A stretch of DNA of 64,000 bases from Pyropia haitanensis. Taxonomy: Eukaryota; Rhodophyta; Bangiophyceae; Bangiales; Bangiaceae. Positions 10,501-21,068 of the stretch are shown piece by piece; position 1 is the stretch's first letter; every line of letters begins with the position of its first letter. The DNA is taken from the NCBI GenBank assembly GCA_008729055.1, contig SDUX01000008.1, forward strand, positions 4,923,756 through 4,987,755, written 5' to 3'. Position numbers and translations under genes: made by a program. The notes under the pieces were generated by a model. The model was not told the origin of the DNA and ran no database searches. It saw only the letters and a list, made by a program, of their open reading frames with translations.

Positions 10501-12648
10501 GGCGCTGGCAGACTTTCGCCTCCCCGACCAGGGTTCTACCACCTCAAAAAAAAAAAAAAAACTGCGGTGGGCCCAAGAAAAGGGTAGCACTCGCCACCAC
10601 CCACCCACTGGAGCGGACAGGATACACACACGAAAAAATAACAGGTGCCCGTCACGGTAGCGGCGCAAACGCACCGCTCGAAACCACCAGGCGGCGGGCA
10701 ACGCCACCCAGAGCGACAGGGCGGCGGCGGGGGCAACGGCCGCCCCCGGCCGCAGCGGTCCGCGGCACCACCCCCGCACGGCACGGGGTGCAGCGGTCGT
10801 CGGCCAACGAAAATGCCGACGGGAGGAGAGAAGTGGGGCAAGAGGGAAGGAAGGGGAGGGGTGGGAAAGGGTGGGGGGGGGGGACGGACGGAGCGACGCG
10901 ACGCCGCGGCAACGCGCGGAACGGCGCGTTGCCGCGAGGCGAAAAAGCAAGCGCCGTCGGTCAGGAAGGAGTGACGTCGTGATGGACCTGGCGCGCGTCC
11001 GGCGGGGCTGTCCCATCCCACCCGTCGCGTTTTTGCCTGATTTTTGGCGTCCTGGCGCGCGCCAGCTGCAGCAGCGGCTGTGCTGGGGACGGCGCTCATT
11101 GGCGTCCTCGATCCAGATGCGTGGCTGAGGGGGCCAATGGGCGCCGCCTCCGAGCGCCCCAGGTGGCCGGCCGGTGGCGTGATTGGCCAGAGCAACGCTG
11201 ACAAAAGCGACTTAGGCGACTAAATTAGTGACACTCCTTGGTGTCACAGTCGTGCTTGTCCATTCCCACTCGACGACTGATGAAGAAACCGTAATTCTAA
11301 GCTGTCAATACAGCAGAGTACTTGAAGCCCGCATCCGAAACCGAACCATCTCCTCACCTCTCGGCCAGCGGGTGGTCTGCCACCGCCCACCACGCGCGCT
11401 GGGTGCGAGGAAGTCCCGCAAAAGAAAAAAGGACCGGCATTGGGGAGGGTGCCCGCGCCCAGCCTCCACCATCGCCACCCCGCCATTGGCGATGGGCGTC
11501 GGCGGCCGCCACCTCACACGCGCTGTGACACGCGCAGGTCGACGGTGCAGCGGCCAACCCCCGCCGATCCCACCAGGGTGGCTGTGGAATATGTAGAATC
11601 TCGCGCGGGGACGCGCGCATCTGGGAGGCACATCAAGTACATAAAAGAAACGGTCCGCAGGCGCACCACGCTTCCGTGGCGCGTACCTCGGTGCGCGCGG
11701 CGCGGCGGGCCGGGCCGCCGCGCAGCCAGTGGCTGGCAGGCACGGCCGCACCCCGCCCGTCGAGATGCGGCGCTGACCCGAGGCGGCGCCGGTCAGAGCG
11801 GCGGCGGCCGCTCCCCTCCCAGTGTCATCAGCGGCGCGGGGTGCCCCCTCGAGCAGCGTCACGCGGTGACACAGCAGCCTCACCACCAGCAACCGCGATT
11901 CCACAAATGGCCAGAATCTTTTTGCCCTGCCGGATTCCCTCGCCACCACAGGGCTGCTCGCCGCCCACTCCAATACCCCCTCTCTTCCTGGCTGCCAGTG
12001 CGTCCGTCCGCGCGCAGGGGCGCACAGCGCGGCCCGCACCTCTTGCGTTGCAGCACACGCGGTTCACGGCGTGGCGGCCGCGGTCGTCGGCCCACCGCAG
12101 CCGCCACCCCCCTACCCTTCCCGCACCGGCTGAGCGCCTTCGCCAGCGGGGACCCGGCCGCGGCCAGGGTCTTCATCGGGGGGGGGGGGGGGGGGGGGGG
12201 GTGACTTCCGCGGTGTGTTGTTGCGGTGTATCTGCTGTGGGAGAGGGACTCGCCCGCCCGCCGACCGCCCCGCCGTTGTCGCCGCCGGGGGGAGGCCTGC
12301 GCGTGGCCGCCGGTGGGGGCGGCGGCCGTTGCGCAAGAGGGGCGCGCCGGCGTGTGTGTGGGGCGCGCCGGCGTGAGTGTGGGGCGCGCCGGCGTGTGCG
12401 TGGGGCGCGGCGCGTGGGGCCCCGTGGCCACCGACGCCGCCGCCGCCGCTGCTTCGCCTCCGCCTGCCCACGCGCACCTTCCGCGCCCACGCCCCCCCTC
12501 TCCCCCTCGCCTGTGAACCAGGACCGTGTCGTGGCGGCGGTGGCGGCGGTGGCGGTGGTGGGCGCCTTGTTGTCGTGCGCCGGCACAGCGGGGCGCGCCT
12601 GGCCGGTGTGTGGGGCCGGGTGCCCGCCGATGCGGGCGGCGGGGCGGG
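10501..12648. other. Shared 5' region of the divergent SPX pair
   Basis: This 2.1-kb spacer is the presumed bidirectional promoter area. It contains an A run (about 10546-10561) just upstream of SPX-1, an AT-richer core at 11210-11350, and a G run (12178-12201). No coding sequence was recognised on either strand. No phosphate-response element could be identified with confidence. Confidence 0.45.
12339..12409. repeat. 21-bp tandem repeat upstream of SPX-2
   Basis: Three full units (12339-12359, 12360-12380, 12381-12401) and a partial fourth of GGGGCGCGCCGGCGTGTGTGT, differing at one or two positions. It ends about 240 nt before the SPX-2 start codon. Confidence 0.85.
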
Positions 12649-14433
12649 ATGAAGTTTGGCAAGGAGCTCCGGCAGACGGTGGACAGCAGCATCCCGGAAT
12701 GGCGGCCCATGTTTATGAGCTACAAGGCACTCAAGCAGCTCATTGAACGGTCCCCGCCGACGGCGACGGGTGGTGTCGTTAATGGCAGCGGCCACGGTGG
12801 TGGCGGCGGCGGTGGCAGCGGTGGTGCGCGGGAAGGGGCGCTGCCGCGGGGAACCGTCGACGCCTACCCGGCGGGCGGGAGCGACGTCGAGTCGGGGCGG
12901 TCGGGGAAACGGCCGGCGGCGGCGTCGGCGGCAGCGGCAGCGGCAGCGGTGGCCGTCCCCGCGGGCGGCGGGGGCACTGCGTCGGTGGCGGCTGGTGCGC
13001 GGGCGGCTGGTGGCCGCCACCCGACGCCCGGGTGGGGGTCTGTCGGGCGGGGCGCCTTCTTTGCCACCCTCCGGTCGGATGTGAACAAGGTCAACGACTT
13101 TTACCTCAACCAGGAGGAGGAAGTCATCATCCTGTTTCATCTGCTGAGCGTGCAGGTGGACGAGGTGGTCGCCGCCGCCGCGGCGGCTACCGGGGCGGCA
13201 GAGAAGGGGCGCTGCAGCATGGTGGAAGGAGGGTCGGGGACGTCGGTGCCAGCGGCGACAGCTGCGGCGGCCGCCGACGCAGTGGCGGCCGCGCCCGTCG
13301 CGGGCGTGCTCGTCACCGACACCTCTGCCGCCGCTGCGGACACGTCCTCGGCGGTAACCCACTCCCCCCCCCCCCCCACCTCTGCTGCCATGGCAGCGGC
13401 GGCGGCCGCCGCCGCCGCGGCCGGCGGCGCCCCCCTGCGCGGCCGGCTGGTCGCGCTCGCCGCGCGGCTGCGGCTGCTGGCCAACTACGCGGCGGTCAAC
13501 TATGCGGGGTTTTACAAGATCCTCAAAAAGTACGACAAGAAGACGGGGCAGAAGCTCCGCCACACGTACCTGACCGCCGTCCTCGCCACCCCGTTTTTTC
13601 AGTCCCCGACCGTGCGATTACTGCTCGGCCGGACGGCGGCGCGGGTGGGGGTTCTCGACGCGCTGCTGCTGCGGGGGGTGCTGCCGGGCGGGATGGGGGG
13701 GGAGGGGGCGGGTACCCCCGTGGTGCCCATTGTTGCGCGGCCAACGGCGGCCGCGGCGACGGCGGCGGCGGCGGGGTGGGGTGCCCCCCCCGCTGCCCCC
13801 GACTCCAGCACCACGTCCCGGGCGCCGACGGTGGGCGCCACCAACGCGAGCAGCCGCCGCCGGTCAGCGGCGGCGGCGGGCGTCGACGAGCCGCCCCGCC
13901 GCTCCGCGCCCGGCCGGCGGGGCGGCGGGGGGCGGCCGTCACCGACCCTGCCCGCCTCCGCCGCCGCCGCTCCGCCGCCGCCGCTGCACCTGACGCCCGC
14001 GCCGGCGGCGCCCCAGTGCGCACCGCCGCCCGCGTCGCAGGCGGCCTCGGCGGCAGCGGCGGCAGCGGCGGCAAAGGCGGCGGTGGCGGCTGGGTCAGCC
14101 GACGTGGACCGCGCGGACGACGTGTCGTGCGTCACGATGGACGATGGGGTGGGTGGCGGCGGTGGCGGCGGCCGTGGCGGCGGCGCCGCCGGTGGGGGGG
14201 GACTGCCGACGGCGACGCCGGGGGCGGCGCCGCCGCCGCCGCCCGCGGCGGCGGGCGCCACCCCCACGGGCGCCGCGGACGCGGCCGACGCTGGAGACGG
14301 TGACGTGGGGGCAGACGCGGCTGCGGTGGGGGCAATCGCGGCGGCGGCGGTGGTGGGGGCGGGCGGGGCGGCGGCCGCGCCGCCGTCGGCAGAGACCGAC
14401 GGCCCGGCCGGTGCTGCTGGTACGGGTCCATAA
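12649..14433 (+). CDS. SPX-domain protein 2
   Basis: An intact frame of 594 residues starting MKFGKELRQTVDSS at 12649. SPX helix 1-2 residues 17-33 (EWRPMFMSYKALKQLIE; Y25, K26 and K29 are candidate inositol-pyrophosphate contacts) are followed by an insert of about 95 Gly/Ala/Ser-rich residues. The core then resumes (FFATLRSDVNKVNDFYLNQE), a second Ala-rich insert follows, and the domain closes with NYAGFYKILKKYDKKTG (F288, K290, K293, K294) and ATPFFQS. The 200-residue tail is of low complexity with no second domain. Between the two SPX proteins the folded blocks are nearly identical while inserts and tails have diverged, so this is a recent inverted duplication. The likely role is a phosphate/inositol-pyrophosphate sensor acting through a protein partner. 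Confidence 0.92.
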   Translation: MKFGKELRQTVDSSIPEWRPMFMSYKALKQLIERSPPTATGGVVNGSGHGGGGGGGSGGAREGALPRGTVDAYPAGGSDVESGRSGKRPAAASAAAAAAAVAVPAGGGGTASVAAGARAAGGRHPTPGWGSVGRGAFFATLRSDVNKVNDFYLNQEEEVIILFHLLSVQVDEVVAAAAAATGAAEKGRCSMVEGGSGTSVPAATAAAAADAVAAAPVAGVLVTDTSAAAADTSSAVTHSPPPPTSAAMAAAAAAAAAAGGAPLRGRLVALAARLRLLANYAAVNYAGFYKILKKYDKKTGQKLRHTYLTAVLATPFFQSPTVRLLLGRTAARVGVLDALLLRGVLPGGMGGEGAGTPVVPIVARPTAAAATAAAAGWGAPPAAPDSSTTSRAPTVGATNASSRRRSAAAAGVDEPPRRSAPGRRGGGGRPSPTLPASAAAAPPPPLHLTPAPAAPQCAPPPASQAASAAAAAAAAKAAVAAGSADVDRADDVSCVTMDDGVGGGGGGGRGGGAAGGGGLPTATPGAAPPPPPAAAGATPTGAADAADAGDGDVGADAAAVGAIAAAAVVGAGGAAAAPPSAETDGPAGAAGTGP

Positions 14434-15201
14434 CACCCGTAGTGGGGTGTGGGGGCGTTGAACTTTGTTGAGGGGGGGGAAGGGGGGAGTGGAAGAGGGC
14501 TAGCGTAAGCCACCCGCTGCCGTGCCGCTGCGGGTGTACCGCAGGGGCGTGGCCGCGGCCCCATGCGGCAGAGACAATCCTACAAGAGCGAAAAGTGTGC
14601 CGGCTGCGAGCGTGGTGCCAACAGCGCCTCCTTCCCCCCCCCCCCGCCCCCCAACGCGATGCGCGTACCAGCGTGGGCTACCACGGTCGCCACCGCGCCG
14701 CCGCCGCCGCCGTCCATCCCGCCCCTACCGCGCGCAGCCGCCGCGCAGACGCACCGCCGCCGCCCGCGCCACGTCGCCTAGGTGCGCAGCGCCGCCGCGG
14801 CGGCGGGCACGCCCACGCGGGGTGGGTCAGACGAGAAGGTAACGGACGAGCGACGGCGGGGCGCGACGCGAGCCCAGTCGTTGCGCGTCGCGGCGCCGGG
14901 GTCGGGGCGCCCCGTCGCCACGGCCTCCGCGACGCAGGCCGGACGGTAAGGCGTGCCGCCCGCCCCGACCGCCCGCCCCTACGCCGACCACGCCCACGGT
15001 GCGGGCACCGACGGCACCGTCGCAGGCGACGCGACGAGGGCTAGTGGGGGGTGGGGGTGCGGGGGGGCCGCCGCGCTGACGCCACGACGACAGCCGCCCA
15101 GTGGTGGGCGGCGGCGGGGGAAGAGGAGGGGGGAGAGGGGGGGAAAGAGGGGAGGCCACGGCGGCGGCGGCGGCGGCGGTGGCGCGTCGGCGCCGCCCCG
15201 T
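14434..15201. other. Convergent gap, SPX-2 / SM-like gene
   Basis: GC-rich sequence with open but low-complexity frames in all directions. I see no domain, RNA gene or splice signal that I can support. Confidence 0.4.
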
Positions 15202-16099
15202 TCAGCGGCCGGCCGTGGCGACCGCCGCCGCCTCGTCAGGCGCCGCCGGCGGGGTGGCTGGCGCGGCCGCGGGCGCGGCGGCCGCCGCGGCGGCGGCGGC
15301 GGGGGTGGCCACCTCCACCGCGACCACGTCGACGCCGCGGAGGGCCGCGAACCGCACGACGCCGAGCGGCGTGGCGAGGCCCGCCACCGCCACGCCCCCG
15401 CCACCGCCCGCCGTCGTGTCCACCGCCACCAACGCGTCCACGGTGCGGGCGTGCCTGGCGCGTCGCGCGGCAAAGAGCGGGTGAGTCGGAGCGGGAGGGC
15501 AAGGGGGAGGGGGGGGGAGCCCCGCGCAACACACCAGACCAACACCACCACAAAAAAAAACCGAAACACAAACACCACCCGCGTGGTCACGCGGCGAGAG
15601 TCACCACAAAAGAAAAAAACAGAAACGGGTCAGAGGCGTGCGCGAGGAGGCGAGAGAGAGAGGTCGCATCGCCCAGGCACCAAGCACACGGCGCGGCGCG
15701 CCATCCCTCGCAGTCCAGCTTCCTCCCCCCCCCCCGTCCCCCTTTGCCCGTCTGCCTAGACCCCCCCCCCCTCACCGTACCCATCCACCATGTGCACCAC
15801 CGCCGGCGAGCCGAGCGCCGCGTGCACCGCGGTCAGGTACCGCTCCCGCTCCACCGCCGCCGCCGTCACCGCGTCCGCCGCCACCGCCGCCGCCGCCGCG
15901 GCGTCCGCGTCGGCACCCCCAGCGGCGGCACCCGCAGCGTCCGTGCGGGTGGCGGCGGCAGCGGCAGCGTCCGCGGCGGCAGCGGCGGCGGCGGCGGCGG
16001 CGGCCAATGGCGGCGCGGCGGCGGCGGCGGCGGCGGCGCCGTCGGCCGCTGGGGGGGGGGGGGGGAAGGCGGTGACCCGCCGTCGGCGACGGCGTCCAT
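15202..16099 (-). CDS. Possible ataxin-2-type SM (LSm) domain protein
   Basis: A two-exon model: exon 1 about 16099-15781 and exon 2 15454-15202, with the intron (326 nt) starting GTACGG and ending GCCAG. The start is the in-frame ATG MDAVADGG at 16099 and requires one frame correction in the G run at about 16058-16071. Joining the exons gives RERYLTAVHAALGSP, then AVVHMVDG HARTVDALVAVD, then VAVAGLATPLGVVRF and GVDVVAVEV. This spacing resembles the Sm-like fold of ataxin-2/Pbp1/CID proteins (L..GS.VEV.VKDG...G...., then a second Sm block ending in a VVxVE-type strand). No LsmAD or PAM2 region follows; the protein ends with an Ala/Pro tail at 15202. The splice agrees with the donor form of other genes here. 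The homology is weak and read by eye. Confidence 0.38.
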
Positions 16100-16600
16100 G
16101 GCGGCCAGCGCGGCCGTCGGGTGTGGTCGACGGCGGCAAGGTTGCGGGCGGGGGGTGGGGGGGGGGGGGTGGGGGGGGGGGGAGGGCGTGGGGGGTCGGG
16201 GGGTGTGGGACGCGTGGCGGATGGGCGGGGCGGCTGGCGGCCGCGTCGGCCGCGGGCGGCCGCGTGCGCGCGGCCGCGGGGCGGTGGCGGTGGGTGCCGC
16301 CCCACCACACCCCTCGAGACCCCACCGGGCGGGCCCCGTTGGATCCACCGCTGCCACCCGCCGCCCGCCGCTGCCGGCGCCCCCCCCACGGTGGCGGCCA
16401 CCGCGGCAGGCGCGGCCGGCACGGAACCGGCGGCGGCCGGCCGGCCGGCCGCCACGCCACACGCCGGCGGCCCGCGTGGCCGCCCGCGGCGCCAACGGCG
16501 CGCCGGTTGGGGCGGGCCGCCCCGCGCCGCCGCCGCCGCCGCCCGCGGCGCGGCGGCGGCACGCGCCCGCCGCGGCGGCGGCACGGGCGGCACGCCGGCG

Positions 16601-16686
16601 CGCGCGGGGGGGGGGGGGACGCCCCGCCGCGGCGGGCCGGCCGCCGCGCGGGGGGGGGGGACGCCCCGCCGCGGCGGGCCGGCCGC
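16601..16686. repeat. Tandem duplication, 44-bp unit
   Basis: Two adjacent copies of a G run followed by GACGCCCCGCCGCGGCGGGC and CGGCCGC (first copy from 16601, second from 16645). It lies in a GC-extreme block (about 16230-16950) upstream of the AGE-family gene. Confidence 0.75.
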
Positions 16687-16957
16687 GCGGCGGCGGCGGC
16701 CGCCGCGGCCGCCCGCGGGCGGCGGCGGCCGGGGGGGGGGTGCAGAAAGGGGCGGCCGCCCGCCGGCCGCCGCCGGCCGCCTGCCGCGGCGGCGACCACA
16801 TCCACGGCCGGACCGCCGTCCCCCCCACCCCCCCCCCCCCCCCCGCCTCCCCCACCGCCGCCGCCGCCGCCCCGTTTCCGACACCCCCCGCCGCCGCCGG
16901 CCGCCCCGCCCGACCGCCCCGCCGCCGGCGGCGCGCGCCGCCGGCCGCCCCCCCGCC

Positions 16958-18408
16958 ATGGCCGCCGCCACCCCAACCGCCCGCCGCCGCCCGCGGCGGC
17001 GGCCGGCGGCGGCGGCGGCGGTGCTGGCCGCCGCCGCCGCCGCCGTCGCCGCGGCTGTCGCTGCTGCTGCCGCCGGCGCTGCCGCCGGCGCCGGCGCTGC
17101 CGCTGCCGCTGCGGGGCGGCCGCTGGTGGACGCGGCCAAGGCGCGCGCGCAGCTGCTCGACGTGGTCGCGGCGTGGAACGGCGGCGCCGCGCCGCGGGCG
17201 GGCGGCGGCGGCCGCGGCTCCACCCCCTTCCACGTCGCCCTCCGCCGCGACTGGTCCCGCGTCTACCCGCCGACGACGACGGTCATTGCGCAGGCGCGGG
17301 GCGTGTACATCAACGCCGAGGCCGCCCGTGCCGCCGCCGCGGCCGACGATGCGCGCGCGCCCGCCTATGTCGACGCGGTGCGGGGCGGCGTCGCGACGCT
17401 CCTCCGCCGCTACCGTGACGCGTCGGACGGGGGGTACGTGTACGAGGTCAGCCAACGGCCGGGGGGGGGGGTGGTGGACGCCACCAAGGACGGGTATGGC
17501 AACGCGCACGTGCTGTTTGCGCTCGCCGCGGCGGTGCGGGTGCTGCCCCGGGGGGGGACCGCGACGCGGCGGCCGCCGCGGCGCGCCGCTGCCTCGCCTA
17601 CATCCGCTCGGCGCTGGTCGACCCGGCGGGCGGCGTCGTCCGCCGCGCGGGGGATGGCGACGGGCGCGGCGTCACCCGCAGCATTGACCCGCTGACGCAC
17701 TACTTTGAGGCGCTCCTCGTGTGGTACGACGCGCTGCCCGCCGGCGCCGAGCGCGCCGCCGTCGCCGCCGAGGCCACCCGCACCGGCACGTTTATCGTCA
17801 ACCAGACGGTGGTGGGCGAGGTTGGCGACGCCGCCGCGTCGGCGTACGTGGCGTACAATTACGAGACGGACTGGACGCCAACGGCGGCGGCGTACACCCG
17901 TGGCACGCAGTGGACGACGGCCGCGACGGCGACGCCGCCGCACGGGATGGAGCTGGCGTTCCTCCTCTCCCGCGCGGAGCAGCGGGGGCTCGCGCCACGG
18001 GGCGGCGGCGGCTGGCTCGCCGCCGCCCGCCGGCTCATCCGGTACGCGGAGAAGCACGCCTTTGACGCCCGCGGCTGGCTGCGGTACGAGGTCACCACGT
18101 ACGCGGGGGCGCCGCTGGCGGGCAACCCGGACAATGGGGTGTACGTGTGGTGGGCCGAGGCGGAAGCCGCGCGCTGCTTCCTCCACTTTGCCGTCGCCCG
18201 CGGCGCGCGCGGCGCGTATGGGCGCGCGGCGGCGGCGGCGGCGGCGTTCCTGGACGGGCCGTTTACGGACGGCGCGTACGGCGGGTGGTACCGGCAGCTG
18301 CGGGTGGACGGGCTGGCGCCGGACGGGACGCCAAAGTGGGACCGCTGGAAGGTGGCGTACCACTTTAGTATGCTGCACGCCGAGACGCTGCGGCTGGCGG
18401 GGGAGTAG
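16958..18408 (+). CDS. N-acylglucosamine 2-epimerase (AGE) family sugar epimerase/isomerase
   Basis: The ATG at 16958 (GCCATGG context) opens an Arg-rich then Ala-rich hydrophobic leader (about residues 16-50), which looks like a signal peptide or anchor. The body shows (alpha/alpha)6-barrel AGE-family landmarks: GGYVYEVSQ ... DATKDGYGNAHVLFALAAA near the start, ATPPHGMELAFLLSRA mid-protein (equivalent to the family's PGHxxEWAWLL), GVYVWWAEAEAARCFL, and a C-terminal GWYRQL ... KWDRWKVAYHFSMLHAE. AGE enzymes isomerise or epimerise mannose, cellobiose or N-acylglucosamine; the substrate cannot be read here. One frame slip occurs in the G run at 17550-17557: the frame resumes as DRDAAAAARRCLAY and continues to the stop at 18408. 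About 483 residues, near the family's usual 400 plus the leader. Function inferred: extracellular or secretory-pathway sugar metabolism. Confidence 0.75.
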
Positions 18409-19181
18409 GGCGGGGGGGGGGGGGGGGGGGGGGTTGGCGTGGGAAGGCAGAGGGGGAGGGGGGAGGGGGGGACGCGGCAACCGTGGCCAGCGCGTTGCCC
18501 GGACGAACGAGCGCTGCCGAGACGAAAAACAGCGCGTATGTACTAGCCGCCCCCGCCGCGCACGGCCGCGGCCGCCCCCCTCGCCTCTGCTACACGGGGC
18601 GGCGGTCGTCGCGCACTCCCCTCGGGGAGTCGCCTTTTGCCGTGTTGTACCCCCGCCCACCCCGCCTGCGCCTGCCGCGCGGGCCGCCACGGGAGCGCCC
18701 ACCTTCCGCGCCCACGTACCCGCTGCGCCGGCGGTGCGCCGGGCCGTCTGGACGGCGCACCCAACCCCGCGGACGGGTGCGCCCGCGTCTGGCGGGCGGC
18801 GCGGCTTCCCCGCGGGGCGCTGGCGACAGCGACGGGCTCCACGCCACGGCGAGCGCGTGGCCCTTGAGTGCCTCTCCTCCCATTTCTGTTCCCGGTCGAC
18901 AACCACAACTGGTCTTTCCCAACGGGCATCAGCCATCCCCATTCGACCGGATAACCAGACTGACCAATCAAAAGATACATGTCCGCGGTTCAGGTGCGGA
19001 AGGAGCCCACACCAATACGGCATCTACCCACACGACACAACTACCCGTAAAACCACCCCGTCGTTGCTGACGCAAACGGTCGCGCTCTCTTCTCTCTCCG
19101 TGCGCGCCTTTCCCCCCCCCTTGCCTCTGGCCGACCCCCCACCTGCACCTGTTCCCCACACCCCCCGCCCCCCTACCCAGC
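18409..19181. other. Intergenic region between the AGE-family and MED9-like genes
   Basis: Starts with a long G run (about 18412-18433). The second half (18880-19080) is moderately AT-richer. It ends in a C-rich leader with a CCCTACCCAG just before the next ATG. No gene was recognised. Confidence 0.45.
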
Positions 19182-19628
19182 ATGCTAGCCAAGATGCCTC
19201 CCCCGCCCACCGGCGGTACTCCCGCCGGTGGCGTCCCGCCTGCCCCCCCCCCCCCCCCCCCCCCCGGCGCCACCGGCGGCGGCGCCCCCCCCCCGGCGGC
19301 GGGGGCGCCCCCCCCCCACCGCGGCGGCGGGGGCCGCCGCGCCCCCCCCCCCCCCCCCCCCGACTACGTCGCGGCCTTCCGCACCCTCTCCGCCGTCACC
19401 GACGCGCTCGAACACATCGCCGCGGGCCACGCGGGCACCCCCCCCGCGGTCGCCACCATCGCCGCCACCTTTGACGCCGCCGACGCGGTGCTCGACGCGC
19501 TGCCCGGCGGGGACCTCCCACGTGCCGCGCAGCTGGCGCACGTTGCCGCCCTCGACGCCGCCGTCGGGCGACAGCGGGCGCTGCTCCGCCGGCACGCGGC
19601 GTTGCCCGTGTTTGGCGCCGCCGCCGCC

Positions 19629-19663
<35 letters not shown>

Positions 19664-20055
19664 AGAGACGGCGGCGGCGGCGGAGGGGGCGGCCGCCACG
19701 GGCACGCCTGCTGCCGCCGCTGTGGGCAGTGGCACTGCACCTGCGGGCGCCCTTGTTGTCGGCGCCACCCCGGCGGGCGTGACGCCGGCGCCGGGTCCGC
19801 CACGGCAGGGGGGGTGGGGGGGGCGCCGGGCGTGGCGGCCGCGGCGGGCGTGGCGGCGGCAACGGCGGCGACGGCGGCGGGGGGGGGGGGGCGGGGGGGT
19901 ACCCGCCGCTGCCACCGCGGCGGGAGCCGCCGCCCCGGCAGCGGTCGCCGCGGCGGCCGCGGCGGCCGCCGCCGCCGCCGCCGCCGCCGCCGCGCCGCCG
20001 CCGCCGGCGGTGCCCGCCGCGGTTGGCGCCGCGGCGGCCGCCGCCGCCGCCATGC

Positions 20056-20086
<31 letters not shown>

Positions 20087-20320
20087 GCCGGCGGTTGCCG
20101 GCACCGCCGCCGCGGCGCCGGCGGGTGCGGCGCTCCTTCCCCCGCCAGGAGCGGCGGCGACGGCGGTCGGGGCGGCGGCGGTCACGGGCGTCGGCGCCCC
20201 CCCCGGCGGTGCGCCGACCGGCGTCACGGCCGGGGTGGCCCCCCCCCCGCCACCGACGCGGCGGCGGCGGCGGCTCCGGCCGGCGCGGCCGGCGCGGCGG
20301 CAGCAACGACGCCCGCCGAC

Positions 20321-20365
<45 letters not shown>

Positions 20366-20566
20366 GCAACGGCCGTCGATGCGGTCGCGGCGGCGGCGGC
20401 CGGCGGTGACGCGTCGCTGCTGGTGGATGTGGACGACGCCGCCGCGGCGGTGCTCGACGTGGGGGGGGGGGTGGACGTGGATATGGCGCTGCTGCCCGAC
20501 GGGTTTGATGACCTCGGCGCGGCGCTCGACGGCGTCGTGTGTGTGGATGATGTGGACCTGCAATGA
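19182..20566 (+). CDS. Mediator subunit 9-like protein
   Basis: The start at 19182 is followed by a Pro/Gly-rich N-terminus, then a helical core: VAAFRTLSAVTDALEHIA, TFDAADAVLDALPGG, AQLAHVAALDAAVGRQRALL. This follows the plant and fungal MED9 pattern (an LLPLVENLADAI-like helix, an HFDxxxQLL helix, then a helix rich in Glu/Arg/Leu). MED9 sits in the Mediator middle module and bridges activators to RNA polymerase II. The remainder is Ala/Gly/Thr-rich and closes with an acidic tail (LLVDVDDAAAAVLDV ... DGVVCVDDVDLQ, stop at 20566). At least three frame switches occur, at G/C runs near 19806-19822, 19880-19899 and 20240-20250. An alternative is an unrelated coiled-coil transcription co-factor. 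Confidence 0.45.
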
Positions 20567-21068
20567 ACATGGGGGGGGGGCGGCGGCGCCCCCGCGGGAC
20601 GCCCGTCGCCACTCGTCTGTGTGGGTGGGGGCGTGTTTGGCGCGTGGTGCGTGGGGGGGGCGGACGGCTGGGGGTCTGTGCGTCTTGCTGCTTGCTGTTG
20701 TTTTTTTTTTTTGGCGGGGGGGGGCCGTCCGGCCGGCGGCCACGCGGGTGGTACGCGCCCAACCGCCGTCGCCGTCGTGCGCGGGTGCCCCGCCGTCCTT
20801 GCACGCGCTCTTTGTGTTTACAAGGGCCGCCGCCGCCGTGCGTGCGCCGCCAGACGAGCGACGGCACGCCCCCCACGGTGGCCGCGGCGGGTGGCTCAAA
20901 GAGCCGCCCGGCGGCCAGCAGCGGCCGCGCCCCCCCCCCACGGCCGTCCCCCCTACCCCAGGTTGCTCTCCCCACGGGCCCGCACCGTCCCGCCCGTCCC
21001 GGCACCACCCACCCCCCCCCCCCCCCCCCCCCGCAGCGCACGCCGCCCCTCCCCCCCCCCCCCCTACC
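20567..21068. other. Convergent gap, MED9-like / sterol dehydrogenase
   Basis: A T run at about 20700-20711 and C runs at 21009-21062. This is probably the 3' untranslated regions of the two facing genes. No coding evidence. Confidence 0.45.

Noticed and set aside
15481..15486. Plus-strand GTGAGT donor
   Set aside because: The plus-strand frame leading to it is Ala/Thr low complexity, whereas the minus strand there encodes varied, Sm-like sequence with compatible splice sites.
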